Shown: piece after piece, positions 55,601-64,000 of the stretch
Position numbering within the stretch: the first letter of the stretch is position 1
How the letters are laid out: every line of letters begins with the position of its first letter
Assembly (NCBI RefSeq): GCF_019175345.1
Contig: NZ_CP077717.1
Span: 1,836,001 to 1,900,000 of the forward strand
Source of the DNA: Saccharolobus shibatae B12
GTDB lineage: Archaea > Thermoproteota > Thermoprotei_A > Sulfolobales > Sulfolobaceae
Length of the DNA stretch: 64,000 nt
Direction of reading: 5' to 3'
Translations under genes and position numbers: made by a program
The notes under the pieces: model-generated
Seen by the model: only the letters and a program-made list of their open reading frames with translations
What the model was told of the DNA's origin: nothing
Database searches by the model: none

Positions 55601-56338
55601 TTATACCTCCATTACCCTGAATTTTTGTAACGAAACGAAGAAAAGTATCAATGATATTATAATCTCACTATAAATTCCAACGTTCAAGTAAGTTACCTGT
55701 TTTTGGCTTATTGCTTCATAAATTAAAAACACGTATGGGTTCGAAATAGTTGCTATTGGTGTCAGTGGTGAGTTTGTCATTATTCCATAATATCCCGCAA
55801 TACCTCCAAAGATAAATAAGATTCCCAAGATTGTCCCGGATAGGAGGGTCACTATTCCTCCACTCTTAAATGAGAGGGCCGTTAAAAGTATAATATTTTC
55901 AGTAAAGAAGTAACCAACGGTGTAGACCAGAATTAAGTATTGAGGAACTGGAATTCCGGAAAGCAAAATGTAAAGTTCGGTTGTGAATAACCAAAATAAA
56001 TAAGGTAATACAATATCGCAAAAATATGTGAAGAAGAACAAGCTAATTCTCTTTATAGGCATCGTTAGGAAGGATATTATGGAACCCCTATAGATGTGAT
56101 CCCCAGTAACGAAAATGATATTCCTCAAAGCTAAGGCAAAGGCTAGGGTTTCCGAAACGCTTATTAAAGGTATGAATGCTAGAACTAAACCATAAGTATT
56201 AAACACTCCCCTAGCGTAAAATGCAGTAATGAAAACGTTTGAAACTAGCATTGTTGGTATAACTAACTCAAGAGTTGGTTGTCGATATCTCTCCTTGAAT
56301 ATAACTCTAAATATTTGAAAACTTCTTGAACGCATCAT
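55601..56338 (-). CDS. ABC-type transporter permease (ABC-2-like)
   Basis: 245 aa with about six hydrophobic segments and a short amphipathic N-terminus ([22 protein letters not shown]), as in ABC-2 exporters. Its first 32 bases overlap the ATPase gene. No substrate can be named. Export rather than uptake is likely from the family type and the absence of a binding protein in the operon. Confidence 0.78.
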   Translation of the reverse strand: MMRSRSFQIFRVIFKERYRQPTLELVIPTMLVSNVFITAFYARGVFNTYGLVLAFIPLISVSETLAFALALRNIIFVTGDHIYRGSIISFLTMPIKRISLFFFTYFCDIVLPYLFWLFTTELYILLSGIPVPQYLILVYTVGYFFTENIILLTALSFKSGGIVTLLSGTILGILFIFGGIAGYYGIMTNSPLTPIATISNPYVFLIYEAISQKQVTYLNVGIYSEIIISLILFFVSLQKFRVMEV

Positions 56339-57164
56339 CCAATGAAGACCTCCTAATACTTATAATCTCAATTCCACTATCATCCAACTTGTCAACTATT
56401 TCCCTTAGTTTACCTTTAACCTTAATATACGGTCCCTCCAATATTCCTCCCAATACCTTCAAGGCCCTTTCAGAATCGTTTACCATCACGTAAATCTCTT
56501 CCTCTCCAACTCCACTTAAGGCCTGGTTCATCCTACCAGTGTATGATATTCTTCCATCGTTAATAAATACTACATCAGTTATAACTTTTTCAAGCTCGGA
56601 GAGAATATGGGACGAAATGAAAAACGTTACATCATTTTTCCTATTCAGCCTCTTTACTATCTCGTAGAATTCCATTCTAAAGGAGGGATCCAAATTTGCA
56701 GTTGGTTCATCAGCTATTATTAACTCTGCCTCCTTTATCAGCGCGGCTACTAATTGAACTCTTTGGGCTAAACCTGAAGACAATTGATAAAGTTTCTTGT
56801 TCAGTTGCGATGTTAACTTGAATTCACTAATTAGATAGTCAACTATCTCCCTCTTTCCATACACATTTCCTAGATCTCTCAAATATTCTCCTACCGTGTT
56901 TTCTTGAGGATGAATTAAGTTAGTGAAAATTACTGAAATCATTTCCATAACCTTTGGGTTATCCCAAGGATCTTCCCCGAATACTTTAACTACCCCTTTA
57001 TCCTTTTTTAGTAGTCCGGAAAGTATTTTTATTGTAGTTGTCTTTCCAGCACCATTTGGTCCAATAAAACCAGTAATTGAACCCCTTCTAACTGTAAAAC
57101 TGACACCCTTAAGTACTTCTCTATCGGCAAACTTCTTCTGTAAGTTCTCAACTTCAATTGCCAT
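56307..57164 (-). CDS. ABC transporter ATP-binding protein
   Basis: 285 aa. Walker [11 protein letters not shown] (about 32-41), a variant signature [11 protein letters not shown] (LSSGL for LSGGQ), Walker [13 protein letters not shown], and a switch histidine in [11 protein letters not shown]. The 60-residue C-terminal extension matches ATPases of ABC-2 exporters. The run of translational overlaps (ATPase-permease-membrane protein) forms one operon, 36 bases downstream of the GlmS-like gene. Confidence 0.9.
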   Translation of the reverse strand: MAIEVENLQKKFADREVLKGVSFTVRRGSITGFIGPNGAGKTTTIKILSGLLKKDKGVVKVFGEDPWDNPKVMEMISVIFTNLIHPQENTVGEYLRDLGNVYGKREIVDYLISEFKLTSQLNKKLYQLSSGLAQRVQLVAALIKEAELIIADEPTANLDPSFRMEFYEIVKRLNRKNDVTFFISSHILSELEKVITDVVFINDGRISYTGRMNQALSGVGEEEIYVMVNDSERALKVLGGILEGPYIKVKGKLREIVDKLDDSGIEIISIRRSSLDDAFKKFSNI

Positions 57165-57199
57165 GTGGTAGATTTAGAAAAAGAATAATTTATTATTTT

Positions 57200-58954
57200 T
57201 TAAACTATGACAGCCTTTACTAACCCTGGAGGAGTATCTATTGGCAAACCTCTCCTAACTCCCAGCTTATACGCTAATAGCTGTAACGGTATCGCATTGC
57301 TTATAGGAGTTAAGTCCCTTATTGTCTTTACACTCCTTATATTACCATCTTCAGATATAGTTATAATTACATCTCTCCTTTCCTTTATAGACTTAACAAC
57401 CCTATTGTATAAATCTTCAGCCTCAGCAGGTTTTATTAAAATTACGGGGTAACCTTTATTTGTGAGAACAATGGGACCATGCAGAAGTTCTCCCAACTGC
57501 ATGCCCTCTGCGTGAGTCATTGAAGCTTCCTTAAATTTCAGAGCTCCTTCCAAGGCTACGGGATAATTTATCCCACTACTTGAAACGTATAGGCTTTCCT
57601 TATCCAGTTTATTAGACAATTTCTCTGCCTCTTTCTCCATTTCCGGTAAACTTGCAATAAGTTGCTTAGCTAATTCCTCAATCTCAATCTTTAATGAATT
57701 AATGTCACTCCTACTATTTTTCCCGGAGTGGAGCCCAGTGTACAGTGAAAGTACCTTAAGTACCACAATAGTTGAGGTGAAAGTTTTGGTTGCTGGCACA
57801 GCCATTTCTGGTCCAGCAGTTATTGGTAAATATACATTAGACTCTAATGCCAATCTTGAACCTACAGAGTTGGTTATGCCTAATATCACTGCCCCTCTTT
57901 GCTTGGCCATTTTAACACTCCTTATAACGTCACTGGTCTCTCCGCTTTGGCTTATTGCAATAATCACTGACCCAGTAGTTACGTTTTCCAAGGCATAATA
58001 TGGAAATTCTGCAGCACTTACAACGTTAACATTCAGACCGATTTCTGAAAAGTAATAAGTGGAGATTAATCCAGCGTGAAGACTGGTGCCGTTACCTATC
58101 ACGTAAACGTTTTTAGCACCATATAGTATCATCGAGGCTAAGGAAAGATACTTCTCCATTAAAGAGTTAAATGAGTTTATCAAGGCCTGTGGAATATCGT
58201 ATATCTCCTTTAACATGAAGTGTGGAAATCCACCCTTTTCAGCTATCTCCTCCTTGTATTTAACTCTCTTAATTTCCGGTTTTACCTCATTACCTTCAAT
58301 ATTATACACTTCCACATTATTCCAAGAGATTACTGCCACAGTATTTTCTGGCATTATTATCGCATTCTCAGCAAAACCGCTCAAAGAGGGTAAATCGCTA
58401 GAAACGTATTTACACTCCGGCGTGATACCTATCATCAAGGGTTGGCCAGAGTTAATTGCGAATATTTTATCAATGTCTATGGTTACAAAAACCAGAGAGT
58501 AAATGCCTTTTACCCTTTTCATAACGTTTAATGATGAGCTTAGATAGTTTGTTGAATTCTCAAGTAAGTGGGGAATCACCTCAGTGTCAGTTGTAGAGAC
58601 GAATTTATGTCCCTTCGCAATCAGATCTTCCCTAATTTTTTCGTAATCGTCAAGAATACCGTCCATTACAACTGCTATTTTCCCATTACAATCGGTTAGT
58701 GGGTGAGCGTTTTCCAAAGTTGGCCAACCCCTACTCGCATATCTAGTGTGACCTATTGCAACTCTTGCCTTATCACTAACGCTTATCTCATTCTTTGAGA
58801 TATTACCTAAAATTTTCTTTATTACTAAGTTATCGTCTTCAAGGTAAGCAATACCAGCACTATCATATCCCCTATAAATCAACTTCTTTAAACCCTTGTT
58901 AATAATTGAAACATCAATGGAATCCTTGCATACAAAAGCGAAAATTCCTCCCAT
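57200..58954 (-). CDS. GlmS-like protein without the glutaminase nucleophile
   Basis: 584 aa: N-terminal glutamine amidotransferase-like domain (1-220) and two SIS sugar-isomerase domains (SGETSDVI, then [12 protein letters not shown] and GELLHGP). In GlmS the residue after the initiator Met is the nucleophilic Cys (MCGI); here it reads MGGIFAFV, and the oxyanion-hole region is MDGILDDYE instead of the usual HNGII. So glutamine hydrolysis should not occur; the protein could use ammonia or act as an isomerase or regulator. Length equals normal GlmS, and the DNA at the start is unambiguous (ATG GGA GGA). It follows the Cas3-like pair by 35 bases and precedes the ABC exporter. Confidence 0.85.
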   Translation of the reverse strand: MGGIFAFVCKDSIDVSIINKGLKKLIYRGYDSAGIAYLEDDNLVIKKILGNISKNEISVSDKARVAIGHTRYASRGWPTLENAHPLTDCNGKIAVVMDGILDDYEKIREDLIAKGHKFVSTTDTEVIPHLLENSTNYLSSSLNVMKRVKGIYSLVFVTIDIDKIFAINSGQPLMIGITPECKYVSSDLPSLSGFAENAIIMPENTVAVISWNNVEVYNIEGNEVKPEIKRVKYKEEIAEKGGFPHFMLKEIYDIPQALINSFNSLMEKYLSLASMILYGAKNVYVIGNGTSLHAGLISTYYFSEIGLNVNVVSAAEFPYYALENVTTGSVIIAISQSGETSDVIRSVKMAKQRGAVILGITNSVGSRLALESNVYLPITAGPEMAVPATKTFTSTIVVLKVLSLYTGLHSGKNSRSDINSLKIEIEELAKQLIASLPEMEKEAEKLSNKLDKESLYVSSSGINYPVALEGALKFKEASMTHAEGMQLGELLHGPIVLTNKGYPVILIKPAEAEDLYNRVVKSIKERRDVIITISEDGNIRSVKTIRDLTPISNAIPLQLLAYKLGVRRGLPIDTPPGLVKAVIV

Positions 58955-58989
58955 ACTTAAATTTTAGTTTCGGTTATAAAAAAGGAATT

Positions 58990-59481
58990 CTAACCCTCAT
59001 TTCCCTCCTCAATTGAGGCAAATACACCTAAAAACAGACTATACACTTCTGGATGAACTAGAGACAAATTGCTGAATAGTTTTCTAATCTGTATTGGTTC
59101 AACATTATTTAATATTTTCATAACGATTTCCATTGGAATGTTAATTTCCCTTAAATTATTTTCAATCATTCTCCTTAAATCTTCTTTAACCTCAAATACC
59201 TTTAACGTATTATACGCTGTAACACTTCTGAGACCTCTAGCCTTCCATACATCTCTATGGTTAATAATTGCCAAAACGATCGGAATTCCTAGATCAATAT
59301 CACCTAGTTCCTCGTATATGTAGTAAAGATAATATGCAGTATATACTTCATTTCCTATTGCACTCTGTAAGATTATGGCAAGCTCAATGTATTTTTTAAC
59401 TTTCTCCTCATCCCTCTTAATCCTATTGGCGATTATGGGAACAACGTAATAATACTCTCTCCTAAACTTCTCTAAATCCAT
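58990..59481 (-). CDS. Cas3''-like HD-domain relative lacking HD residues
   Basis: 163 aa, helical. Near residue 35-75, ELAIILQSAIGNEVYTAYYLYY and AIINHRDVWKARGL look like the segments that in archaeal Cas3'' read LLHDIGK... and ...HHxxxxxR, but the HD dyad is QS and the second motif has NH for HH. Its start overlaps the end of the Cas3'-helicase-like gene by 10 bases, the same order as cas3'-cas3'' in type I-A systems. Nuclease activity is not expected. Assignment is from motif alignment by eye and could be wrong. Confidence 0.4.
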   Translation of the reverse strand: MDLEKFRREYYYVVPIIANRIKRDEEKVKKYIELAIILQSAIGNEVYTAYYLYYIYEELGDIDLGIPIVLAIINHRDVWKARGLRSVTAYNTLKVFEVKEDLRRMIENNLREINIPMEIVMKILNNVEPIQIRKLFSNLSLVHPEVYSLFLGVFASIEEGNEG

Positions 59482-60866
59482 TCTCTCACGTCTTTAGCCT
59501 TTAATCCCAAAAATACCTCCTTTTTTCCTTCTTCCTCAACGTAATTCTTATAAGCCCTTGCTAAATTCCTCTTAAACCATGAGACACCTCCGCTTTCTAA
59601 CCAATTATAAACTATCTTAGAACATTTTTCTCCATCAGTAAAGTACATGTAAACGCAGTCATTTCCGTAATATAATATCTTCTTTTTGTTCTCGTATACA
59701 AACTCGGGAGGTACTGTAGTTATTTTCTCCTTATCAGTAAATAGATCAACTGTTACGAAATCACTGAAGAGTTCTGTCACCTTCTCGAACTCCCTTCTAT
59801 CCATTAAGTGGCTTATTTCACTTAGCCTTTTTATAAGCCTCCCATCAATGTTAGGCTTTAAGACCGTCTTGTTGGCATATCCCATCTTTCCATTACAGCC
59901 AAAGGGATGTTTTAAACATACTTTGATATTCGAAAGTAGATTAAGAGTACTTTCAGTTACTGTATCGTAATTATCCCTATCAACCCAGACGTAGATCTTA
60001 TCCCTATCGTTAATCATTCCACTTCTAGCTACAATAGTTGGTAATGATGAAATTTCGCTCACCACGTTAAACCTAGTAGGTATGATTTTAGGTGTAATAG
60101 TCACTTTGCATTCATCACTACTATTAAGAAAACATATTTCTGTATTTCTTTCCTCCCTCAATTTCTTGTATAGCCTAAACGCCTTTTCCCAAGAATTTAC
60201 GAAAAGCGTGAATGGTTCCTCTACCTTGAATATCCCTTCACTCTTAATGATCTCATAATCCAAATCCCTAATGTTAAAATCCTCAATTAATTCAATCACT
60301 TCGTAATTACCCCTACACTGATAATATCCCTCACCTTTCTTCACGCAATCCCTACCCTCAACCGCTTGCCCATATTCATTAACTATTGAAATAGATACCA
60401 CTCTTCTATTTCTAAATCTACTTACTATCTCATTCTCAAAGAATACCGAAGGTGTTGAAGTAGAGAAAATTGCGTTAACGCCATTCCTCGCCAATTCGTC
60501 AGCTGCAGCAATTAGAGCCTTATCTGGCATCATTTGATATTCATTGAAGATGACTAACGAGGTAAGGATGTTAAATCTAGGGATTTCAGAAATTCCACTA
60601 CTATAAAGATTTAAAAAGAATCTACTGAAATGTATTTGTGAATCCCCAAAATCATTAGGAATTACGTGCGTTAATCTTGAAAAGTTGTTAGTCACGTGTT
60701 TTGATAAATAGTTTTCAAGTGGTGAAATTACGTCCTTTAGATAACCTATAGGTAAATTCAAGATGAAGTTAACATCATCGCATACTGAAAACTTTCTTCC
60801 GTTAATTTCCCTCTCAGTCTCCTTACAGTTTAAAAGATCAAGGACTTTTCCTATCATTCTTAACAC
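59472..60866 (-). CDS. Cas3'-helicase-like protein with degenerate motifs
   Basis: 464 aa from GTG 60866 (ATG at 60857 possible). Segments align in order with Cas3'-type SF2 helicase motifs: [11 protein letters not shown] (for PTGxGKT); [11 protein letters not shown] (for DExH); [12 protein letters not shown] (for SAT/SGTPS); [31 protein letters not shown] (for QRxGRxxR), followed by [11 protein letters not shown] as in Cas3. Walker A, DExH and the arginine finger are all altered, so ATP hydrolysis is unlikely. The protein has about the length of a Cas3' subunit. It overlaps the AlaX gene by 7 bases and the HD-like gene by 10. No cas genes or CRISPR are nearby, so its role is unknown. Confidence 0.55.
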   Translation of the reverse strand: MLRMIGKVLDLLNCKETEREINGRKFSVCDDVNFILNLPIGYLKDVISPLENYLSKHVTNNFSRLTHVIPNDFGDSQIHFSRFFLNLYSSGISEIPRFNILTSLVIFNEYQMMPDKALIAAADELARNGVNAIFSTSTPSVFFENEIVSRFRNRRVVSISIVNEYGQAVEGRDCVKKGEGYYQCRGNYEVIELIEDFNIRDLDYEIIKSEGIFKVEEPFTLFVNSWEKAFRLYKKLREERNTEICFLNSSDECKVTITPKIIPTRFNVVSEISSLPTIVARSGMINDRDKIYVWVDRDNYDTVTESTLNLLSNIKVCLKHPFGCNGKMGYANKTVLKPNIDGRLIKRLSEISHLMDRREFEKVTELFSDFVTVDLFTDKEKITTVPPEFVYENKKKILYYGNDCVYMYFTDGEKCSKIVYNWLESGGVSWFKRNLARAYKNYVEEEGKKEVFLGLKAKDVREWI

Positions 60867-61312
60867 TTTATGTCAAATGATATCTCGAGTAACTGTTTAC
60901 TATTCCTATATCTCCAATAGTCCTTGATGATCTCTCCAATCTCAGAGGTAGTCCTAGTATGTTGCTTATTGCAAGCGTTAATATTCCAGTCTGGTATTAC
61001 CACAATGCTTAACTCCCTAACTTCAGCTGGAACTGGAAAGAGGTCGTAAATCTCATCTCCATATCTCTTTTCAGCCTCTTCCCTCGGTAAAACCTCAATT
61101 ATTATTGGAAGGTTTTCTCTAACCTTCTCGCTAGCTAACTCAAAGACCTTATCTATTTCCTCATTGCTAGGTTTTCTCTCAAACTTTACCGTTAATCTAC
61201 CATGATTACCACCAACGTAAGTGCTTGCAGTCCATTTTACATTTAACACTTTTCTCACTGCTCCCTTAACCACGTGTAAGGCGGTGTGAGTCCGGATTTC
61301 AATCTCCTCCAT
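60860..61312 (-). CDS. AlaX-type alanyl-tRNA editing protein
   Basis: 150 aa. The editing site is visible: HTALHVV (HxxxH) and INACNKQHT (CxxxH) coordinate zinc, and [12 protein letters not shown] lies between. AlaX proteins hydrolyse mischarged Ser- or Gly-tRNA(Ala). It is the first gene of the minus-strand run to 54501 and shares its upstream region with the divergent MupG-like gene (35 bases between starts). Confidence 0.88.
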   Translation of the reverse strand: MEEIEIRTHTALHVVKGAVRKVLNVKWTASTYVGGNHGRLTVKFERKPSNEEIDKVFELASEKVRENLPIIIEVLPREEAEKRYGDEIYDLFPVPAEVRELSIVVIPDWNINACNKQHTRTTSEIGEIIKDYWRYRNSKQLLEISFDIKC

Positions 61313-61347
61313 TTCAAATATATTATCCTCAAAGCCTTTTATATAGT

Positions 61348-62355
61348 ATGACTAAGAGAAGAATTGGTTTCTCAATCTTCCCTGGTTGGAAGGAGATAAA
61401 AGATGAGCAAATTAGTTTATTGAAAAATGGTAAAGATCTGGGATTTTCCGAAATATTTATGGGTATTGGCCCCGGAACCCATTGGAGGACTCCGGTAAGT
61501 GAGGCGCTTAGCGTTGCCAAGGAGATCTTAAAAGAGGCTAACAAATTGGACTATTATGCCTTTGTGGATATAAACCCGCAAATTCTTAAAGAGTTGAATG
61601 CATCTCCGAGAGATCTATCAACGTTTATGGACATTGGCTTTAAGGGAGTTAGGGCTGACTACGGATTTAGTAAAGAAGAAATCGTTGAAATGAGTAAGCA
61701 AATGACTGTTGAGTTAAACCCATTTGAGATAGGCGAGGAAGAGGTAGACTTTATTGCCAGAAATGCAAATCTTGAAAGGATTAAAGCTTGTCATAACTAT
61801 TACCCAGTCTTGTACAGTGGAATATCTAAAGAGATCTTTCTGGAGAAGAATAGGATATTTAAGGAAAGAGGTATAGAGACCGGTGCGTTTATCTCTAATC
61901 CAAAGTTTAATCTCAGAACTACACTAGAGGTTTTAAGGTACGTGGAACCATTCGATTCTGCCAATTACTTATTCAAATTCGTCGACAGAGTTTTGATAGG
62001 AGACCCCATTCCAGATTATGAAAGTTTAAGACAAGTATCAGAGGTTTTCAAATCTGATATTACGAAGATAAGAATTAAAGTATATGATGAAACTATGGGC
62101 AAAAGATTAGATAAAAAGTTTGTGGTTGAAAAGTATAGGGAGTACGCCTTAGTATGTTATACTAGGGATAATATATATGAAGGTGAAACGTGTTATACCA
62201 AAATATTTAAAAATGCGGTGACAGTGAGGGGTAGAGAGGTATGGATATTCACTAGGGATTTGGGAATTGGTCCCTATAGGTTGGTAGGGGAAATAGATGA
62301 CATTAACATGGAAATTCTCAAAATGTCGAATGAGATCATGTTAATTAGTAAATAA
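61348..62355 (+). CDS. MupG/DUF871-like TIM-barrel protein
   Basis: 335 aa. [11 protein letters not shown] at the N-terminus, [18 protein letters not shown] and [16 protein letters not shown] are features of the DUF871 family, whose characterised member MupG is a 6-phospho-N-acetylmuramidase; the HNYYP motif corresponds to a conserved active-site loop. The C-terminal 120 residues form the usual second domain. Archaea lack peptidoglycan, so the substrate must be another phosphoglycoside. It is transcribed away from the AlaX/Cas3-like/GlmS-like run. Confidence 0.82.
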   Translation: MTKRRIGFSIFPGWKEIKDEQISLLKNGKDLGFSEIFMGIGPGTHWRTPVSEALSVAKEILKEANKLDYYAFVDINPQILKELNASPRDLSTFMDIGFKGVRADYGFSKEEIVEMSKQMTVELNPFEIGEEEVDFIARNANLERIKACHNYYPVLYSGISKEIFLEKNRIFKERGIETGAFISNPKFNLRTTLEVLRYVEPFDSANYLFKFVDRVLIGDPIPDYESLRQVSEVFKSDITKIRIKVYDETMGKRLDKKFVVEKYREYALVCYTRDNIYEGETCYTKIFKNAVTVRGREVWIFTRDLGIGPYRLVGEIDDINMEILKMSNEIMLISK

Positions 62356-62415
62356 TCAAGATTGAATCATTGTATGCAAAAGATTTTTTATATTGCTCCT
62401 CCCTAAATATATTCG

Positions 62416-64000
62416 GTGTATAGTGTGTTAAATATAAAAAACAAAAAAATCATTTCGCTCTTAATACTAGTTGCAACTGTTATCAGCCCCATTTTTGCCA
62501 TAGCACAATCTGCCAGTTCTTCGCCTGCTTCTACAGCAATAACAATAATTTCATATAACGGTAATGACGCTAACGGTATATTGGCTTTTGAGCATGGGCA
62601 AATAGCCTTTTACGCTTACGCTGTACCTCCATCAGAATATACGAGTTTGCCTCCAGGAGCCAAAGCTTACTTGCTACCGAGTACTTATTATGACATTCTG
62701 GTAAATCCATTAAATACTACTTTTGGTTTTAACCCATTCCAATTCCAAGAAGTTAGATTCGCACTGAACTATATAGTAAATAGAACCTATTTTGTAGATA
62801 GTATACTACACGGTTATGGTATACCAACTATATCTCTATATGCTGGAGAACCTGATGTGATTCATCTCCAACAAACACTATCTAAGTACGCTAATGTTCA
62901 CTATAATTTCACTTATGCAAATGAAACCATTTATAAAGTTCTAACTGCTCATGGTGCTAAGTATATTAATGGTCAATGGTATTATAATGGGAAACCCATA
63001 ACAGTTTACGTATTTGTCAGAACTGATGCCACTGTAAGAAGAGAATATGCTGAATACTTTATAACTCAGCTACAGAAGTTAGGTTTTACTGTCCAGCAAA
63101 TTCAAGGGAATTTGCAGAAGGAAATTTCTGTAGTATACGGTAGTGATCCCGCAAATACTACGTGGGATATATTAATTGAAGCTTGGGGTGGTACTTATGG
63201 ATATTATGATTCTAGTCTAGCAGTAGGTCTTTACAGTACTTTAGGAGCTGCAGATCCATTTTCATCATATTACGGCTTAAGTATGGGTACGTATAACGAT
63301 ACCAAGTATGAATCTCCATTATTACTCAAAGAAGCTAATGAGCTTGACAACTTGTCATTGATAATAGCCCAAAGTCAGTTCACTAGCGCCCAAGAGTATT
63401 ACCAAATATATAATGAGATTGTAAACTTAGGTATTAACATGTCAGTAAGAATAGGATTAGGGATGAGCCTAACTCCAATATACGCACTATCTAGCATTAA
63501 CGGAGTTTATCCAAGTTTCGCCCAGAGTACATTACTAAGCTTCCAGACGTACTATTCCATAACGAATGGAAGTTATCCAAATGTTACAATAGGTGTTAGA
63601 TACTTAAGTCAAGGTTCAGCAAATCCCGGTGCTGGATTCACTGACTCCTATACAGATGAAATAGGAAATGCTTTATTCACTCCATCATCTTTAACAGTAC
63701 CAGGTTCGGGATATCCAGTACCCTTCATTTACACTTATAAGATAGTTAATATAACTCCACATGCTGTAGTGCCAGTACCTTCAAATGCATTGTGGTGGAA
63801 TCCAACAACACAACAAATAACTAAGGTATCTCCTAATACTACTGCGCAAATGGCTGTAATATATAACTTAGCCCCACTTTTCAATAACGACAAATGGGCT
63901 GATGGTCAAAATATAACTCTTGCTGACATAATATATGAATATATTGTTGCGTCCGAGATGTCCTTAAACTCTAGTAATCCAATTTATGACTCAACTGCAT
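62416..64000 (+). CDS. Family 5 extracellular solute-binding protein, 3'-truncated by window edge
   Basis: The frame is open from GTG 62416 (or GTG 62425) to the end of the window, more than 525 codons. A TATA element (tttttatatt, 62384-62393) lies about 27 bases before 62416, favouring that GTG. It has a signal peptide: KNKKIISLLILVATVISPIFAIAQ, then a Ser-rich stretch. The body is like DppA/OppA-type proteins: FQEVRFALNYIVNRTYFVDSILHG and LQKLGFTVQQIQG. Such proteins bind peptides or oligosaccharides for an ABC importer, whose other genes probably follow outside the window. Confidence 0.85.
   Translation, partial: MYSVLNIKNKKIISLLILVATVISPIFAIAQSASSSPASTAITIISYNGNDANGILAFEHGQIAFYAYAVPPSEYTSLPPGAKAYLLPSTYYDILVNPLNTTFGFNPFQFQEVRFALNYIVNRTYFVDSILHGYGIPTISLYAGEPDVIHLQQTLSKYANVHYNFTYANETIYKVLTAHGAKYINGQWYYNGKPITVYVFVRTDATVRREYAEYFITQLQKLGFTVQQIQGNLQKEISVVYGSDPANTTWDILIEAWGGTYGYYDSSLAVGLYSTLGAADPFSSYYGLSMGTYNDTKYESPLLLKEANELDNLSLIIAQSQFTSAQEYYQIYNEIVNLGINMSVRIGLGMSLTPIYALSSINGVYPSFAQSTLLSFQTYYSITNGSYPNVTIGVRYLSQGSANPGAGFTDSYTDEIGNALFTPSSLTVPGSGYPVPFIYTYKIVNITPHAVVPVPSNALWWNPTTQQITKVSPNTTAQMAVIYNLAPLFNNDKWADGQNITLADIIYEYIVASEMSLNSSNPIYDSTA

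Noticed and set aside
58990-60866. A CRISPR-Cas locus around the Cas3-like genes
   Set aside because: No repeat array and no other cas gene is visible in the window; only the two degenerate Cas3-like proteins are proposed.

Overview
The window is low-GC DNA from a thermoacidophilic crenarchaeon of the Sulfolobales, most likely Saccharolobus (Sulfolobus) solfataricus or a close relative. The evidence is the protein families present, leaderless genes with an A/T-rich TATA box about 25 bases before the start, frequent GTG/TTG starts, several MITE families and IS debris, and a GH116 glycosidase matching the type described from S. solfataricus. No tRNA, rRNA or CRISPR array was seen.

Layout. 1-4.5 kb: a truncated HExxH protein, an SRPBCC-like protein, a GlcD-type flavin dehydrogenase, then a decayed zone (ATPase and transposase fragments, a vapB antitoxin beside a broken vapC). 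4.6-17.6 kb: an aromatic/hydrocarbon oxidation island with aldehyde and alcohol dehydrogenases, a bacterio-opsin-activator-like regulator, two acetoacetate-decarboxylase-like proteins, an extradiol (catechol 2,3-type) dioxygenase, a GlcG/HbpS-like gene with an in-frame amber codon, a ferredoxin reductase, and a bacterial-type multicomponent monooxygenase whose alpha subunit is split into two separately promoted genes. Almost every promoter here carries an AAAC(W)(W)GTTT-like palindrome just upstream of the TATA box. 18-24.5 kb: a ThDP enzyme, a GH12 endoglucanase, a pirin, an archaeal ATPase and a TusA-like protein, among MITEs. 24.7-33.5 kb: a form I (Mo-Cu) aerobic CO dehydrogenase locus on the minus strand (coxE-, coxD-, coxL, coxS, coxM and an XdhC/CoxI-YHS fusion), a DMT transporter and a second ferredoxin reductase closely related to that of the monooxygenase island. 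33.9-45.9 kb: an accessory region with a YHS-SelW fusion, archaeal ATPases, minimal IS200/605-like modules, two HEPN/nucleotidyltransferase pairs, a PIG-L deacetylase, the GH116 glycosidase, MITEs and an IS110 remnant. 46-55 kb: thioesterase, CitE-like lyase, GntR regulator, a frameshifted Ni/Co transporter, an MFS transporter, and an acid-catabolism cluster resembling sulfolactate sulfo-lyase (SuyA/SuyB) with an enolase-superfamily enzyme and a ComC/LDH2-type dehydrogenase. 54.5-64 kb: a compact minus-strand run (AlaX, a Cas3-helicase-like protein and an HD-like partner that both lack catalytic residues, a GlmS-like protein lacking its nucleophilic cysteine, an ABC exporter, a SLOG protein), facing a MupG/DUF871-like protein and the start of a family 5 solute-binding protein.

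How the genes work together: the monooxygenase, its Rieske ferredoxin and the FAD reductase would hydroxylate an aromatic ring to a catechol; the dioxygenase opens it; the decarboxylase-like proteins and the dehydrogenases would process the products. The cox locus would supply electrons from CO. The most unusual items are the degenerate Cas3'/Cas3''-like pair, the shared operator of the aromatic island, the split monooxygenase subunit, the SuyAB-like locus and the cysteine-less GlmS-like protein. All assignments come from reading motifs by eye; no database search was made.
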